A stretch of 31,453 nucleotides of DNA from G041228335 sp964580905 (GCA_964580905.1 CAZOLR010000023.1:1-31453); one strand, 5' to 3'. Positions 1 through 8,294 are shown, counted from the stretch's first letter. A program made the numbers and translations. The notes: generated from the sequence alone by a model not told the origin.

Positions 1-13
1 CTCTCTCCGCCAT
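1..13 (-). CDS. Start of an unidentified gene (cut by window edge)
   Basis: On the minus strand an ATG at 13-11 opens a frame reading Met-Ala-Glu-Arg before the window ends. It is preceded by an AAGGAAGAG ribosome-binding sequence about 5 bases upstream. It lies about 100 bases downstream of the AroE-family gene on the same strand, so it may be the next gene of that operon. Four residues are too few to name it, and the call rests only on the good ribosome-binding site. Confidence 0.4.
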
Positions 14-110
14 AAGCTCTTCCTTTCAATACCCGTCAAGCATGGACAGATACCGCCTGTACCTGATGTGATGGTGTCTTCACGGTATGATAGTCGTTTT
101 CTCTTCTGCC

Positions 111-944
111 TTAATCCAGCCCGGCAAGGAGAGTGTTTCTTAAGATGGTTTTTTCCTTGACCTCATGGCCGGTGAAAATGGAAAAGGCGTCAATACCCTG
201 ATGCAAGAACAGCTCAAATCCGGAAATAAACCGGACCCCATGTCCTTCGGCCAGTTTTCTGAAGGGCGTTTCTACCGGTTGGTAGACAGCATCAAATGCC
301 CATTCAAAACGGGTTGGGAACTTATCTTCCGGTAAAGGCAGCCCCCCATATCCGTGCATGCCTGCCGGGCTGCAGTTTATAACGGCGTCGCATTCACGGA
401 TATCTTCAATATCGATGCGTTCAGCTGTTCCGGATGAATGGTGATTGAGTTCATCCACAAGTCGTTCGGCTTTGGTTTTGTCTTTGTCAATTACAGCCAC
501 TCGGGTTGCGCCAAGTTCCAAGAGTGCAAAGGCGACAGAACGCCCGACACCGCCGGCACCAATGAGTAATACGTCTCCGGCGGCTTTCTCGCCTCTGGCT
601 GATCGGTAACTTTCCAGAAAGCCTGTGTAGTCCGTATTATATCCGGAAAGGTTTTCGCCATCAAAACATATCGTGTTCACAGAGCCGAGGCGCCTGACCG
701 ACGGATCAGAAACATGCACATGCCTGAAGGCCTGTTCCTTATAAGGGAGGGTTACATTCACGCCTCTGAAATTCCGGGCACGTGCATAATCAAGGGCTCC
801 GTCGAAATCAAAGCCGAATTTTGCCGGAATGATCAGCTCATAGCTTAATTCCATGCCATGCTGCGCGGCAGCCAGCATATGAAGCCTGGGCGCGCTCGAT
901 GACATGATATTATCGCCGATTAATCCGAGTCGTACCGTGTTCAT
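111..944 (-). CDS. aroE: Shikimate/quinate dehydrogenase (AroE family), probably catabolic
   Basis: This is a 277-residue protein of normal AroE-family length. Seen: an N-terminal substrate domain with the Ser-rich loop and LH motif near residues 15-22, GVNVTLPYKE at 61-70 (Lys69 is the expected catalytic Lys), NTD at 103-105 (Asp105 is its expected partner) and a Rossmann loop GAGGVGRS at 129-136. Known: this family reduces 3-dehydroshikimate or oxidises shikimate/quinate, and biosynthetic NADP enzymes usually carry an NRT motif after the second beta strand. Here that position reads IDKDK with an acidic Asp153, which suggests NAD use as in catabolic quinate/shikimate dehydrogenases. It is the last complete gene of the Gfo/Idh-TRAP operon, 38 bases after dctM. 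Catabolic use of an imported cyclic acid is inferred, and a housekeeping AroE role cannot be excluded. Confidence 0.85.
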   Translation of the reverse strand: MNTVRLGLIGDNIMSSSAPRLHMLAAAQHGMELSYELIIPAKFGFDFDGALDYARARNFRGVNVTLPYKEQAFRHVHVSDPSVRRLGSVNTICFDGENLSGYNTDYTGFLESYRSARGEKAAGDVLLIGAGGVGRSVAFALLELGATRVAVIDKDKTKAERLVDELNHHSSGTAERIDIEDIRECDAVINCSPAGMHGYGGLPLPEDKFPTRFEWAFDAVYQPVETPFRKLAEGHGVRFISGFELFLHQGIDAFSIFTGHEVKEKTILRNTLLAGLD

Positions 945-982
945 TTCACCTGGCTTTCATGGGCTAAATCATTCAAACCCGC

Positions 983-2272
983 TTAATGTCCCAAAGCTCG
1001 GGGAAGCCAGAGCACAATGTCCGGGAATAAGATCATGGCTGACAGGGCAACCAGCAAAACGGCCAGAAATGCCCATATTTCACCAATTATTTCGGTAAGA
1101 GGTATCTTGGCAACAGCGCTGATGACGAAAAGTAAAATCCCATAGGGCGGAGTGATTAACCCGATCATGGAATTGACCACGATCAACACTCCGAAATGGA
1201 CAAGATCTATCCCGAGTAAGGTGCAAGTCGGGATGAACAGGGGGACGATAACCAAAATGATGACCGTGGCGTCTAGCACACAACCCAACAGCAGAACGAG
1301 GAAATTAACCAGCAAGAGGAAGGCAAGCGGGCTTATTTCGGCACCGGCAAACAAGGCGGAAATCATCTGGGGGATATTTTCCTGAACGACCACATAAGTC
1401 AGTATCATCGACGCACCGATAACCAACCCTACGGAAGCCGCAGAACGTGCGGATTCCACAAATACTTCAACCAGTGTTTTAAACTTGAGGGTGCGGTACA
1501 GTCCTTTGGCAACCAGCAGGGCATAGAGCGCTGCAATTGCGGCGGCTTCCGTCGGTGTCGTTACACCTGAATAAATGCCTGTCAGCAGAATGACAGGCAT
1601 CAGGAGGGCAGGTGCCGCCCTGAAGGTAACAATCGGAAGCTGCCTTAAAGGAACCGCATCCTCCTGCCCGAAATTTCGCCGGCGGGATATAAACGCATTC
1701 ATGCCCATGAGCACTGCACCCATCAGAAATCCGGGCACTATACCGGCAAGGAAGAGACTGCCGATTGAGGTGTTGGAAACCAATGCGTACAGAACCATGG
1801 GTATTGAAGGCGGAATGATGGGCCCGATGGTCGCTGTTGCAGCCGTGATGGCGGCGGCATATCCGCGTGTGTACCGCCCGCTTTTGATCATCATGTCAAT
1901 GATCAGTTTTCCTATACCCGCCGCATCGGCCACCGCAGAACCTGACATGCCTGAAAATATAAGGCTGGCCACGACATTCACGTGACCTAAGCCGCCTCGA
2001 AAGCGACCGACAAGAGCAATACAAAAATTCAGAAGCCTGTCCGAGATTGAACCCGCATTCATAATATTTGCCGATACGATGAATAACGGCACGGCAAGCA
2101 AAAGAAAGCCATCGAACAGACGTTGAACCATTGTCTCACCGGCAATAGCAAGGTCCTGCCCGGAATATCCCAGATAGATGATAACACCGGCAAGAATAGC
2201 GTAAGCAACAGGCATGCCGATTGCCGCAGCCCCGAAGAGGGTGGCGATACCAAGGACCAATTCGACGCTCAA
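983..2272 (-). CDS. dctM: TRAP transporter large permease DctM
   Basis: This 429-residue protein is very hydrophobic, with about 12 membrane segments and the usual DctM length. Family-typical stretches include the N-terminal GMPVAYAIL, the SGSAVADAAGIGK segment and GPIIPPSIPM near residues 150-160. DctM is the sodium-coupled transport channel of TRAP carriers and works with DctQ and the periplasmic DctP. Its start overlaps the dctQ stop by four bases (ATGA), so the two are translationally coupled. Substrate cannot be read from the permease; the neighbouring dehydrogenases suggest a hydroxylated cyclic acid. Confidence 0.95.
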   Translation of the reverse strand: MSVELVLGIATLFGAAAIGMPVAYAILAGVIIYLGYSGQDLAIAGETMVQRLFDGFLLLAVPLFIVSANIMNAGSISDRLLNFCIALVGRFRGGLGHVNVVASLIFSGMSGSAVADAAGIGKLIIDMMIKSGRYTRGYAAAITAATATIGPIIPPSIPMVLYALVSNTSIGSLFLAGIVPGFLMGAVLMGMNAFISRRRNFGQEDAVPLRQLPIVTFRAAPALLMPVILLTGIYSGVTTPTEAAAIAALYALLVAKGLYRTLKFKTLVEVFVESARSAASVGLVIGASMILTYVVVQENIPQMISALFAGAEISPLAFLLLVNFLVLLLGCVLDATVIILVIVPLFIPTCTLLGIDLVHFGVLIVVNSMIGLITPPYGILLFVISAVAKIPLTEIIGEIWAFLAVLLVALSAMILFPDIVLWLPRALGH

Positions 2273-2880
2273 GAGCTTTCTCCCTTGCGATGGGTTTCCC
2301 CGGCTGATGCCAGACTGTCACTTTCTCCGGCAATCCCCATCTTAAGGAGGCTGAAAAACCTGAACCCATATCGCAGGATGGTTAAAGCCATGAACATGAC
2401 AACCGGAGCAAAAAGCCATTTAATAGGGATTTTATCGCCTGTGATTGGCATTCTGAGTGTCTGGATTTTCTTCAGGTTCATCAGCATGCTGCCGAAAATG
2501 GCATCATAGGTAGGCCCGATGGCATAAACCATTACAGCCACCAGAAGCACACAAGTTGCCATGGCAAGAATTTTGCGCCACCGGCCGGACAGTGCGCTGT
2601 AGAAAACATCGAAGATAACATGATCTTTATCACGCACAAAAAAAGAACATCCCAGAAAGATCAGCCAGACCCAAAGTAGCGAGATCAGGTTGACTGTCCA
2701 TCCGATCGGAACAAGGGATAACATCCAGGCTTTGAGACTTGCCAGGGGCATGAGCCAGGCAATTTTAGGAGCATAGCGCGTGAAAATCTGCAAAAGGAAA
2801 GTCACAAAAATCGCCGCCAGTATAATGGCGGCGATAAGTTCAGCGGTGCGGGAGACTTTTGATGCGACTTTTAAAAGCAT
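2269..2880 (-). CDS. dctQ: TRAP transporter small permease DctQ
   Basis: This 203-residue protein has four predicted membrane helices. It carries the DctQ-type segment WVWLIFLGCSFFVRDKDHV, in which a Trp-rich helix is followed by a charged turn. DctQ scaffolds the large permease in the inner membrane. The start at 2880 is preceded by GGGAG seven bases upstream. It follows dctP by 31 bases and overlaps dctM by four bases, in the usual P-Q-M order. It has about 25 extra residues at the C-terminus (Ser- and Glu-rich), which is not unusual. Confidence 0.9.
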   Translation of the reverse strand: MLLKVASKVSRTAELIAAIILAAIFVTFLLQIFTRYAPKIAWLMPLASLKAWMLSLVPIGWTVNLISLLWVWLIFLGCSFFVRDKDHVIFDVFYSALSGRWRKILAMATCVLLVAVMVYAIGPTYDAIFGSMLMNLKKIQTLRMPITGDKIPIKWLFAPVVMFMALTILRYGFRFFSLLKMGIAGESDSLASAGETHRKGESS

Positions 2881-2911
2881 TTAAATCTCCCGCACCGATT
2901 GGCTCTCTTAC

Positions 2912-3919
2912 TTAGTTGCCAAGGGCATTGATCTTGTCCAACACGCCAGCGGGCCAGCTTTTGGCCACTTCACTTCCAACGTACTGGGCCTGCACGTGTT
3001 CCCGGAAGGCTTTCAGGTTAGGGGTGTAGATTTCAACACCCTGGCTCCGGATGAACTCGGCAAGATTATTTTCCTTGTCGAGCTGCTTCAGGCGGCCATA
3101 AGCAGCGGCGGCATCAGCAGCACGCTGTACGGTCATCTGCTGCTCAGCCGTCAGACTGTCCCACGTCTTTTTGGAAAACGCAATGTAGTTTAAGTCAACA
3201 AGATGTGAAGTCAGAGAAATCTGCTTGGTGACTTCATAAAACTTCTTGTCGACAACGGTTGGGAGCGGGTTGTCCTGCCCGTCCACCGCGCCGGTGGAAA
3301 GTGCGGTATACACTTCGTTAAAGGCAAGCGGTGTTGGCGACGCGCCAAGCGCTTTGCCGAGGAACTGCCAGGAATCCGTACCAGGCATCCGGAGATTGAC
3401 ACCTGCCAGATCAGCAGGGGTCATGATGTTTTTCTCGCTCCTTGGAAAGCGCAGATTCACATGGCGACGTCCCAGATACATCACGGAAAGGAGTTTAACT
3501 CCCAGTTCCTCTTCGGCTTTTTTCTTGAAAGGCTCCATCAGGGGGTTGTTAAAGACACGCACCTGATGCGCGGCATCCTGATGGACATACCCTGTTGCAA
3601 AGATCGAGAATTCAGGGAAAAACTGGGCAAGTTCCTGCGCGGACGCAATCGACATGGTGACGTTACCACGGCTGATAGCTTCCAGTTCCGTTCCTTGGGC
3701 AAAGAGTGACCCATTGTAGCCTGCTTTGTAGTCAGCAAAACCAGCTACCATTGGGGCAAAAACTTCTCGCATGGCAACGGAACGCATATCCGTTTCCGAA
3801 GCAGACGTTGCAAGCGTGAAGGTCATATCTGCGGCATGGCCGGGCAGTGATGCGCCTCCCAGCATGCCGACGGCCACCATGGCGGCCATTGCAGTGCGAC
3901 GGTTGATTTTGTGTATCAT
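2912..3919 (-). CDS. dctP: TRAP substrate-binding protein DctP
   Basis: The start at 3919 is chosen because AGGAGG (3927-3932) lies seven bases upstream; a longer frame to 3949 has no such site. The 335-residue product begins with a signal peptide of about 29 residues (hydrophobic core from MAAMVAVGML, cleavage likely after GHA), with an NRR pair that could also suit Tat export. The mature part has the DctP fold signatures, including ADLAGVNLRMPG, where Arg177 is the family's conserved carboxylate-binding residue, and the segment around 207-217 (ALSTGAVDGQD). It should bind an organic acid in the periplasm and deliver it to DctQM. The ligand is unknown. Confidence 0.93.
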   Translation of the reverse strand: MIHKINRRTAMAAMVAVGMLGGASLPGHAADMTFTLATSASETDMRSVAMREVFAPMVAGFADYKAGYNGSLFAQGTELEAISRGNVTMSIASAQELAQFFPEFSIFATGYVHQDAAHQVRVFNNPLMEPFKKKAEEELGVKLLSVMYLGRRHVNLRFPRSEKNIMTPADLAGVNLRMPGTDSWQFLGKALGASPTPLAFNEVYTALSTGAVDGQDNPLPTVVDKKFYEVTKQISLTSHLVDLNYIAFSKKTWDSLTAEQQMTVQRAADAAAAYGRLKQLDKENNLAEFIRSQGVEIYTPNLKAFREHVQAQYVGSEVAKSWPAGVLDKINALGN

Positions 3920-3952
3920 CGTTTTTCCTCCTAGGTGATGAATAGGCACCGG

Positions 3953-5095
3953 CTAAAGCGCCGACTTGGTCAAAGTTGGCTTGGTTGTTGATATTCTTTC
4001 AGAATTTATTTTGAATTCTGCCAACTCTGTTATGCCGGATTGATTGGCAAGTTGGATGGTTTGGCCGGATTCTGCTGCAATCTGGATTGCATCAATAACC
4101 GCCAGAGCGCGCAAGCCTTCGCGCCCGGAAACCAGAGGTTTTGTTTTACCAGTGATAACATCGGTAAAATGCCTGATCTGATTGATTAGTGGATCTGATA
4201 TATTGCTGGTTTCTGAAATTGCAGAAATTGGGGACCACCAATCTCTCTTACCCTGATGTTTCCATATGGTAAGGTCAGGGATGGAAAGAGAGCCCTCACT
4301 GCCGCCAATTTGATACGCACTCTCCTCAGCATAAGGGTAGACCGGGTTTTCTTGTGAGGTGAATTCCCAGCTCCATGGTGCGACAATGCTGTCCGAGACC
4401 ATAACAGTTCCGATTGCACCATTTGCAAAACGTAATATCGCGGCGGCGACATCTTCATTTTCATACCCCCGTACCGAAGGGGTGATTTGGGCCTGGACAT
4501 GGGTAATTTCACCGCACAGGTAACGAAGCAGATCTATCTCATGCACAAGATTGACGGAAATCGGACCTGCCCCTTTTAACTTACGCCAAGGCGCGTCATT
4601 AAAATAATCATCCGGCTTATAGAACCAGCACTTAGCATGAACAGAGCGCAATTCACCGATTTTCCGCTCCATCAAGATAGCCTTGGCTTTCTGAATAATA
4701 GGGTTGAAACGGCGATGATGCCCCACCAATAAGGGGATATTGGCTGCCTCAAAGGCCTGCACCAGAATTTCCGCCTCCCGCAGGTTATCCGCAAGAGGCT
4801 TTTCAACAAGAGTGGTAATACCCATTTCGGCGCATTCCAGTCCTTGCTTCACATGAAGGGGTGTTGGTGTGGACAGAATTACACCGTCTGGTCTCTTGGA
4901 GTTAATCATTTCCTTGAGATCAGCAAACCAGTCTACACCCAACTCGGCCGCCTTATCCCGGGCCTCTTGGGCAGGGTCAACAATCGCGCAAAGCTTTGCC
5001 CCATCAATTTGACGGATACAATCCGCATGGCGAAGGCCTATCAGGCCAAGCCCTGCAATGGCCAGACGGATTGAAGGTTCAGCCTTCATGTCCAT
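3953..5095 (-). CDS. Gfo/Idh/MocA-family oxidoreductase
   Basis: This NAD(P)-dependent dehydrogenase has about 380 residues. Seen: the N-terminal dinucleotide loop GLGLIG at about 15-20, VEKPLADN with the catalytic-site Glu98-Lys99, the HHRRFNP segment near 126-132, and HEIDLLR (His185/Asp188) as the usual second catalytic motif. Known family members oxidise sugars, inositols or other cyclic polyols. ATG 5095 is preferred, with a GGCGGG nine bases before it; a TTG at 5143 would add 16 residues and has AGGGATA upstream, so the start is uncertain. It is first in the TRAP/AroE operon and divergent from the GntR regulator, which suggests that it oxidises the imported compound or its first product. 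Confidence 0.88.
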   Translation of the reverse strand: MDMKAEPSIRLAIAGLGLIGLRHADCIRQIDGAKLCAIVDPAQEARDKAAELGVDWFADLKEMINSKRPDGVILSTPTPLHVKQGLECAEMGITTLVEKPLADNLREAEILVQAFEAANIPLLVGHHRRFNPIIQKAKAILMERKIGELRSVHAKCWFYKPDDYFNDAPWRKLKGAGPISVNLVHEIDLLRYLCGEITHVQAQITPSVRGYENEDVAAAILRFANGAIGTVMVSDSIVAPWSWEFTSQENPVYPYAEESAYQIGGSEGSLSIPDLTIWKHQGKRDWWSPISAISETSNISDPLINQIRHFTDVITGKTKPLVSGREGLRALAVIDAIQIAAESGQTIQLANQSGITELAEFKINSERISTTKPTLTKSAL

Positions 5096-5218
5096 TTCAA
5101 ATTGCCCGCCATGGATGCCATGTTTCCCCAACTTTTTAAACAATATCCCTGTTAAATATCATATATTTTCAATAATCAATGATTTTATAAGTTCTATGGC
5201 AGTATTGCGATATATAGT
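5096..5218. promoter_or_regulatory. Divergent AT-rich promoter region for catabolic operon and GntR gene
   Basis: This 123-base AT-rich stretch lies between the Gfo/Idh gene (minus) and the GntR gene (plus) and must hold both start regions. No clean -35/-10 pair or palindromic GntR operator stands out. TATATAGT just before 5219 and TTGATT on the minus strand near 5180 are weak candidates only. Regulation of the divergent operon by the GntR protein is inferred from the arrangement. Confidence 0.4.
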
Positions 5219-5956
5219 ATGTTCAGCCAAACTTATGCTCACCCTTTGAAAGATGTGCCATTAAACGTGATGCTGAAAGATCATAGCAAACTGGGATTCC
5301 TGAACAGCGACCAACAAAAGACCGTTGCATATTCCACCTATGAAAGAATCAAATACGACATCATTTTTGGCAAACTGAAGCCGGGCGCCAAACTGAAACT
5401 TGAAACCCTAAGGAAAGAGTATTCGGCCAGTGTATCCACTCTTCGTGAGACACTAAACAGATTGGCAAGTGACGGGTTCGTTGCCGCCGCTGAGCAGCGA
5501 GGGTTTTTCGTAACGCCTGTTTCCACGGATGATCTTGGCGAGATAGCAAACCTGCGGATTTTGCTGGAATGTCACGCCTTGCAGGAATCTTTCCAGAACG
5601 GAGATGAAGACTGGGAAGCGGAAGTGGTTGGCTCCTACCACAAATTGGGCAAGGTCGAACGCCTGATGCAGGACGGTGATGAATCTGATCTGGAAACTTG
5701 GAAACGGTATGACTGGCAGTTTCATCTCGCGCTCATACGTGCCTGTAATTCAAATAACTTACTGGGACTGCACGCGACCTTGTTCGGAAAATACTTGCGT
5801 TACCAGATACTTGTTCTTACCTATCGGGGCGAAGTCGCAAGGCAGGAACATAAAGCTCTTTTTGATGCGGCCCTTGCCCGCGACAGTAAATCTGCAAAGG
5901 AAATATTAACGCTTCATATCCAAAACGGACTTACCCATACCCTCGAATACATGTGA
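5219..5956 (+). CDS. GntR-family regulator, FCD subfamily
   Basis: This 245-residue protein has a winged-helix GntR domain at about residues 36-100: TYERIKYDII, then LKPGAKLKLETLRKEY, then STLRETLNRLASDGFV and a wing ending GFFVTP. An all-helical FCD ligand domain follows, with the expected acidic/His pattern (DWQFHLALIRACNSNNL, a later QEHKALFDA and a C-terminal LHIQNG), which often binds a metal and a small organic acid. FCD regulators usually repress adjacent catabolic genes until an inducer binds, and this gene faces the Gfo/Idh-TRAP-AroE operon, its likely target. Neither ATG 5219 nor ATG 5270 has a good ribosome-binding site, so the first 17 residues are uncertain. Confidence 0.88.
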   Translation: MFSQTYAHPLKDVPLNVMLKDHSKLGFLNSDQQKTVAYSTYERIKYDIIFGKLKPGAKLKLETLRKEYSASVSTLRETLNRLASDGFVAAAEQRGFFVTPVSTDDLGEIANLRILLECHALQESFQNGDEDWEAEVVGSYHKLGKVERLMQDGDESDLETWKRYDWQFHLALIRACNSNNLLGLHATLFGKYLRYQILVLTYRGEVARQEHKALFDAALARDSKSAKEILTLHIQNGLTHTLEYM

Positions 5957-6028
5957 TGACAATCTTTGTGTCTTCGCTTGCTCTGCAGGCGGGCTTTGTG
6001 GTTCATCTGTATCTGTAGCTTGAAGGTT

Positions 6029-6053
6029 AAAGCCCCCCTTGCGAGGGGGCTTT
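6029..6053. terminator. Bidirectional intrinsic terminator
   Basis: AAAGCCCCC (6029-6037) pairs perfectly with GGGGGCTTT (6045-6053) around a seven-base loop. It lies between the convergent GntR gene and the peroxiredoxin gene and can serve both strands, although T runs are short. Confidence 0.8.
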
Positions 6054-6073
6054 ATAAATGATGTTCGGATAAT

Positions 6074-6724
6074 TTATGCGTTGGACGTCATACGCAGATA
6101 GGGAAGTTTGGCATCAAATTCACCAAATTTTTCTTTGGCGGCCCCATCGTCCAGCGTCAGTGCAATCACAACATCCTGGCCTTCTGTCCAGTCGGCAGGT
6201 GTTGCCAGTGGCTGGCCATACGTTTTCTGCAAGGCCTTGAGAGCGCGGAGTATCTCCGCAAAATTCCGTCCTACCGACATCGGGTATGTCATGGACAGTT
6301 GAAGCTTTTTATCGGGGCTGATAATGAAAACGGATCGAACAGAGGCGGAATCCGCGGCGGTACGTCCATCGGGCAGATATGCATCGGCCGGCAACATATC
6401 AAACTGCTTGGATACTTCGAGATCATTATCGGCGATAATGGGAAAACGGGCTTCAGCACCCGCATAACTTTCGATGTCCTTCTTCCAGCCTTTATGTTCT
6501 TCGACACCATCGACAGAAAGGCCGATCACTTTGGTGTTGAGTGCGGCCCATTCATCAGAAAGCCGGGCTACCGCACCAAATTCGGTGGTGCAGACCGGGG
6601 TGAAATCTTTCGGATGTGAAAAAAGAATTGCCCATTGGTCGCCAATCCAGTCGTGAAACCGGATAGGGCCGAAATCTGTCTCGGCATGGAAATCAGGAAC
6701 AATATCATTGATGCGAACAGCCAT
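6074..6724 (-). CDS. 1-Cys peroxiredoxin (Prx6 type)
   Basis: This 216-residue protein is of typical Prx6 length and has the peroxidatic motif FTPVCTTEF with Cys45. That is the only Cys in the protein, so it is a true one-Cys type that needs an external thiol reductant. The C-terminal half carries the Prx6 dimer domain (YPMSVGRNFAEILRALKALQ, then LATPADWTEG). It reduces hydrogen peroxide, alkyl peroxides and possibly persulfide-type oxidants in the cytoplasm. AAGGAG precedes the ATG by seven bases. It lies 105 bases downstream of the Rrf2 gene on the same strand, next to the sulfide operon, which suggests co-control. The region before it contains an inverted repeat at 6754-6767. Confidence 0.93.
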   Translation of the reverse strand: MAVRINDIVPDFHAETDFGPIRFHDWIGDQWAILFSHPKDFTPVCTTEFGAVARLSDEWAALNTKVIGLSVDGVEEHKGWKKDIESYAGAEARFPIIADNDLEVSKQFDMLPADAYLPDGRTAADSASVRSVFIISPDKKLQLSMTYPMSVGRNFAEILRALKALQKTYGQPLATPADWTEGQDVVIALTLDDGAAKEKFGEFDAKLPYLRMTSNA

Positions 6725-6753
6725 AGGTTACTCCTTACTGCTTTGGGTTGGGC

Positions 6754-6767
6754 GGGGATTTATCCCC
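6754..6767. repeat. Short inverted repeat upstream of peroxiredoxin
   Basis: GGGGAT and ATCCCC are perfect six-base arms separated by TT. The repeat lies about 30 bases before the peroxiredoxin start codon, inside its leader. It could be an operator or a leader hairpin. The Rrf2 protein encoded upstream is a possible binder, but nothing shows this directly. Confidence 0.35.
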
Positions 6768-6829
6768 TGTGGTTGAAGTATAAATTATCGGTTCCGTTTC
6801 AGTTTCAATGCTGAAGGTCAGGGGTGGTT

Positions 6830-7261
6830 TCAGACTTTCAGCAGGTCAAGAAGTTCACGTTGATTAGAGGTGATATCTTCAATGGTCACGCTATCCATTT
6901 CATCCATGAAGTTTTTCATTGCACGCATGAGGGTCTTGTTCAGTTTGCAGTCGAAGATCAAAGGACAGGTATTGGTCTTGTTGTTGAAACACTCCACCAA
7001 TTCCAGGGTGTCTTCGGTTTTCCTTATGACGGCACCGACGGTTATCTCACTTGCGGGCTTTGCCAGCCTGAAGCCGCCATTCCGGCCCCTGACACTATGG
7101 ATGAAACCCCATTGTCCCAGCTGGTGAATACATTTGACAAGATGCGCTTTCGAGATGTTAAAGGCATCCGCGACTTCCTGACACTGGCATAATCTTTCCG
7201 AATGCAGGTTGGCAAACATCAATGTGCGTAAAGCGTAATTGGAATATTGCGTGAGTTTCAT
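6830..7261 (-). CDS. Rrf2-family Fe-S type regulator (NsrR/IscR-like)
   Basis: The start at 7261 (MKLTQYSNYALR) matches the conserved Rrf2 N-terminus; a longer frame adds 11 unlikely residues. The 143-residue product has a winged helix (residues about 1-65, with HLVKCIHQLGQWGF as recognition helix and GRNGGF as the wing) and three Cys at 91, 99 and 105 (C-x7-C-x5-C) in the position where NsrR and IscR bind an Fe-S cluster. Known: such proteins sense NO, Fe-S status or redox state. It is divergent from the persulfide dioxygenase-SQR operon, so control of sulfide genes is inferred, either by direct persulfide or by cluster damage. Confidence 0.88.
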   Translation of the reverse strand: MKLTQYSNYALRTLMFANLHSERLCQCQEVADAFNISKAHLVKCIHQLGQWGFIHSVRGRNGGFRLAKPASEITVGAVIRKTEDTLELVECFNNKTNTCPLIFDCKLNKTLMRAMKNFMDEMDSVTIEDITSNQRELLDLLKV

Positions 7262-7270
7262 CCAGAGGCC

Positions 7271-7282
7271 TCTTTTAAAAGA
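7271..7282. repeat. 12-base perfect palindrome in rrf2 leader
   Basis: TCTTTTAAAAGA is fully self-complementary and begins about 10 bases before the Rrf2 start codon. It overlaps the likely transcript leader of the regulator and could be an autoregulatory operator. In such an AT-rich region it could also be chance. Confidence 0.3.
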
Positions 7283-7306
7283 TATATAAAACATATAACT
7301 TTTTAT

Positions 7307-7335
7307 TTGACCTGTAAAGCTATATCAATTATACA
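7307..7335 (+). promoter_or_regulatory. Sigma-70-type promoter of the sulfide operon
   Basis: TTGACC (7307-7312) and TATACA (7330-7335) are separated by exactly 17 bases. They lie about 40 bases before the ribosome-binding site AAGAGGTG of the persulfide dioxygenase-like gene. The surrounding AT-rich interval is shared with the divergent Rrf2 gene, so the regulator could act here. Confidence 0.6.
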
Positions 7336-7375
7336 AGTTTAAATCTCAACTAATATTGTTTGTAAGAGGTGTGTG

Positions 7376-8254
7376 ATGAGCGTTTTTCAGTCTCCAGAAG
7401 TCAATCCCTATTATGATGAGGACACCAATACCGTCAGCTATCTGGTAGTGGACCCGGAAACAAAAGCCTGCGCGGTTGTGGATTCGGTATTGAACTTTGA
7501 TTATGCCGCCGGGGCCATTTCCTATGAACAGGCGGATGAAATCATTGCCGAGATAAAGTCACGAGACCTGAACCTTCAGTGGCTTGTTGAGACCCATGTT
7601 CATGCCGATCATCTCTCTGCGGCGCCGTACATTCAGGAAAAATGTGGCGGACAGATTATGATTTCCAGGGAAATCACCGCAGTTCAAAACATTTTCGGCA
7701 AGGTGTTCAATGCTGGCACAGAGTTTGAGCGTGATGGCAGCCAGTTTGACAAATTGTTGAGCGATGGCGACACCTATCACCTCGGCAATATTCCGGCAAG
7801 AGTGATCCATACCCCCGGGCATACGCCTGCTTGTATGGCCCATGTCATTGGTGATGCAGTGTTTGTCGGCGACACGTTGTTCATGCCTGATGGTGGAACG
7901 GCACGCGCCGACTTTCCGGGAGGAGATGCAAGGACGCTCTATCGTTCGATAAAGAAAATCTTGACACTTCCCGACGCCACCCGTGTCTTTGTCTGCCACG
8001 ATTATCAGCCTGATGGGCGCGATGTGGAATGGGAGACGACAGTAAAGGCCCAACGTGAAGCCAATATTCATATCAGAGAAGGTATTACTGAAGATGAATT
8101 TGTGGCCAGGCGCGAGGCACGTGATGCAACGCTCAAAATGCCGAAACTGATCATGCCGTCTATCCAGGTAAATATGCGGGCAGGTCATATGCCTGAACCG
8201 GAAGACAATGGGGACACCTATCTGAAAGTTCCTGTGAGTGGTCTTCGAAATTAG
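7376..8254 (+). CDS. MBL-fold persulfide dioxygenase-like protein (Blh/ETHE1 type)
   Basis: The ATG at 7376 follows AAGAGGTG; the GTG just before it is less likely. The 292-residue protein has THVHADH at residues 73-79, His149 in TPGHTP, Asp166 in VGDTLF and His208 in CHDY, the metal-binding set of the metallo-beta-lactamase fold. The segment RADFPGGDA (177-185) resembles the signature of persulfide dioxygenases rather than lactamases or glyoxalases. Such enzymes use iron to oxidise glutathione persulfide to sulfite in the cytoplasm. In Agrobacterium-type Blh proteins this fold is joined to DUF442; here DUF442 is attached to the next protein instead. It is first in the SQR-SulP-CIO operon. 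Confidence 0.9.
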   Translation: MSVFQSPEVNPYYDEDTNTVSYLVVDPETKACAVVDSVLNFDYAAGAISYEQADEIIAEIKSRDLNLQWLVETHVHADHLSAAPYIQEKCGGQIMISREITAVQNIFGKVFNAGTEFERDGSQFDKLLSDGDTYHLGNIPARVIHTPGHTPACMAHVIGDAVFVGDTLFMPDGGTARADFPGGDARTLYRSIKKILTLPDATRVFVCHDYQPDGRDVEWETTVKAQREANIHIREGITEDEFVARREARDATLKMPKLIMPSIQVNMRAGHMPEPEDNGDTYLKVPVSGLRN

Positions 8255-8294
8255 TATGGCCAGCTGACAAAGTTCATTTTTCAAGGGGGCAATT

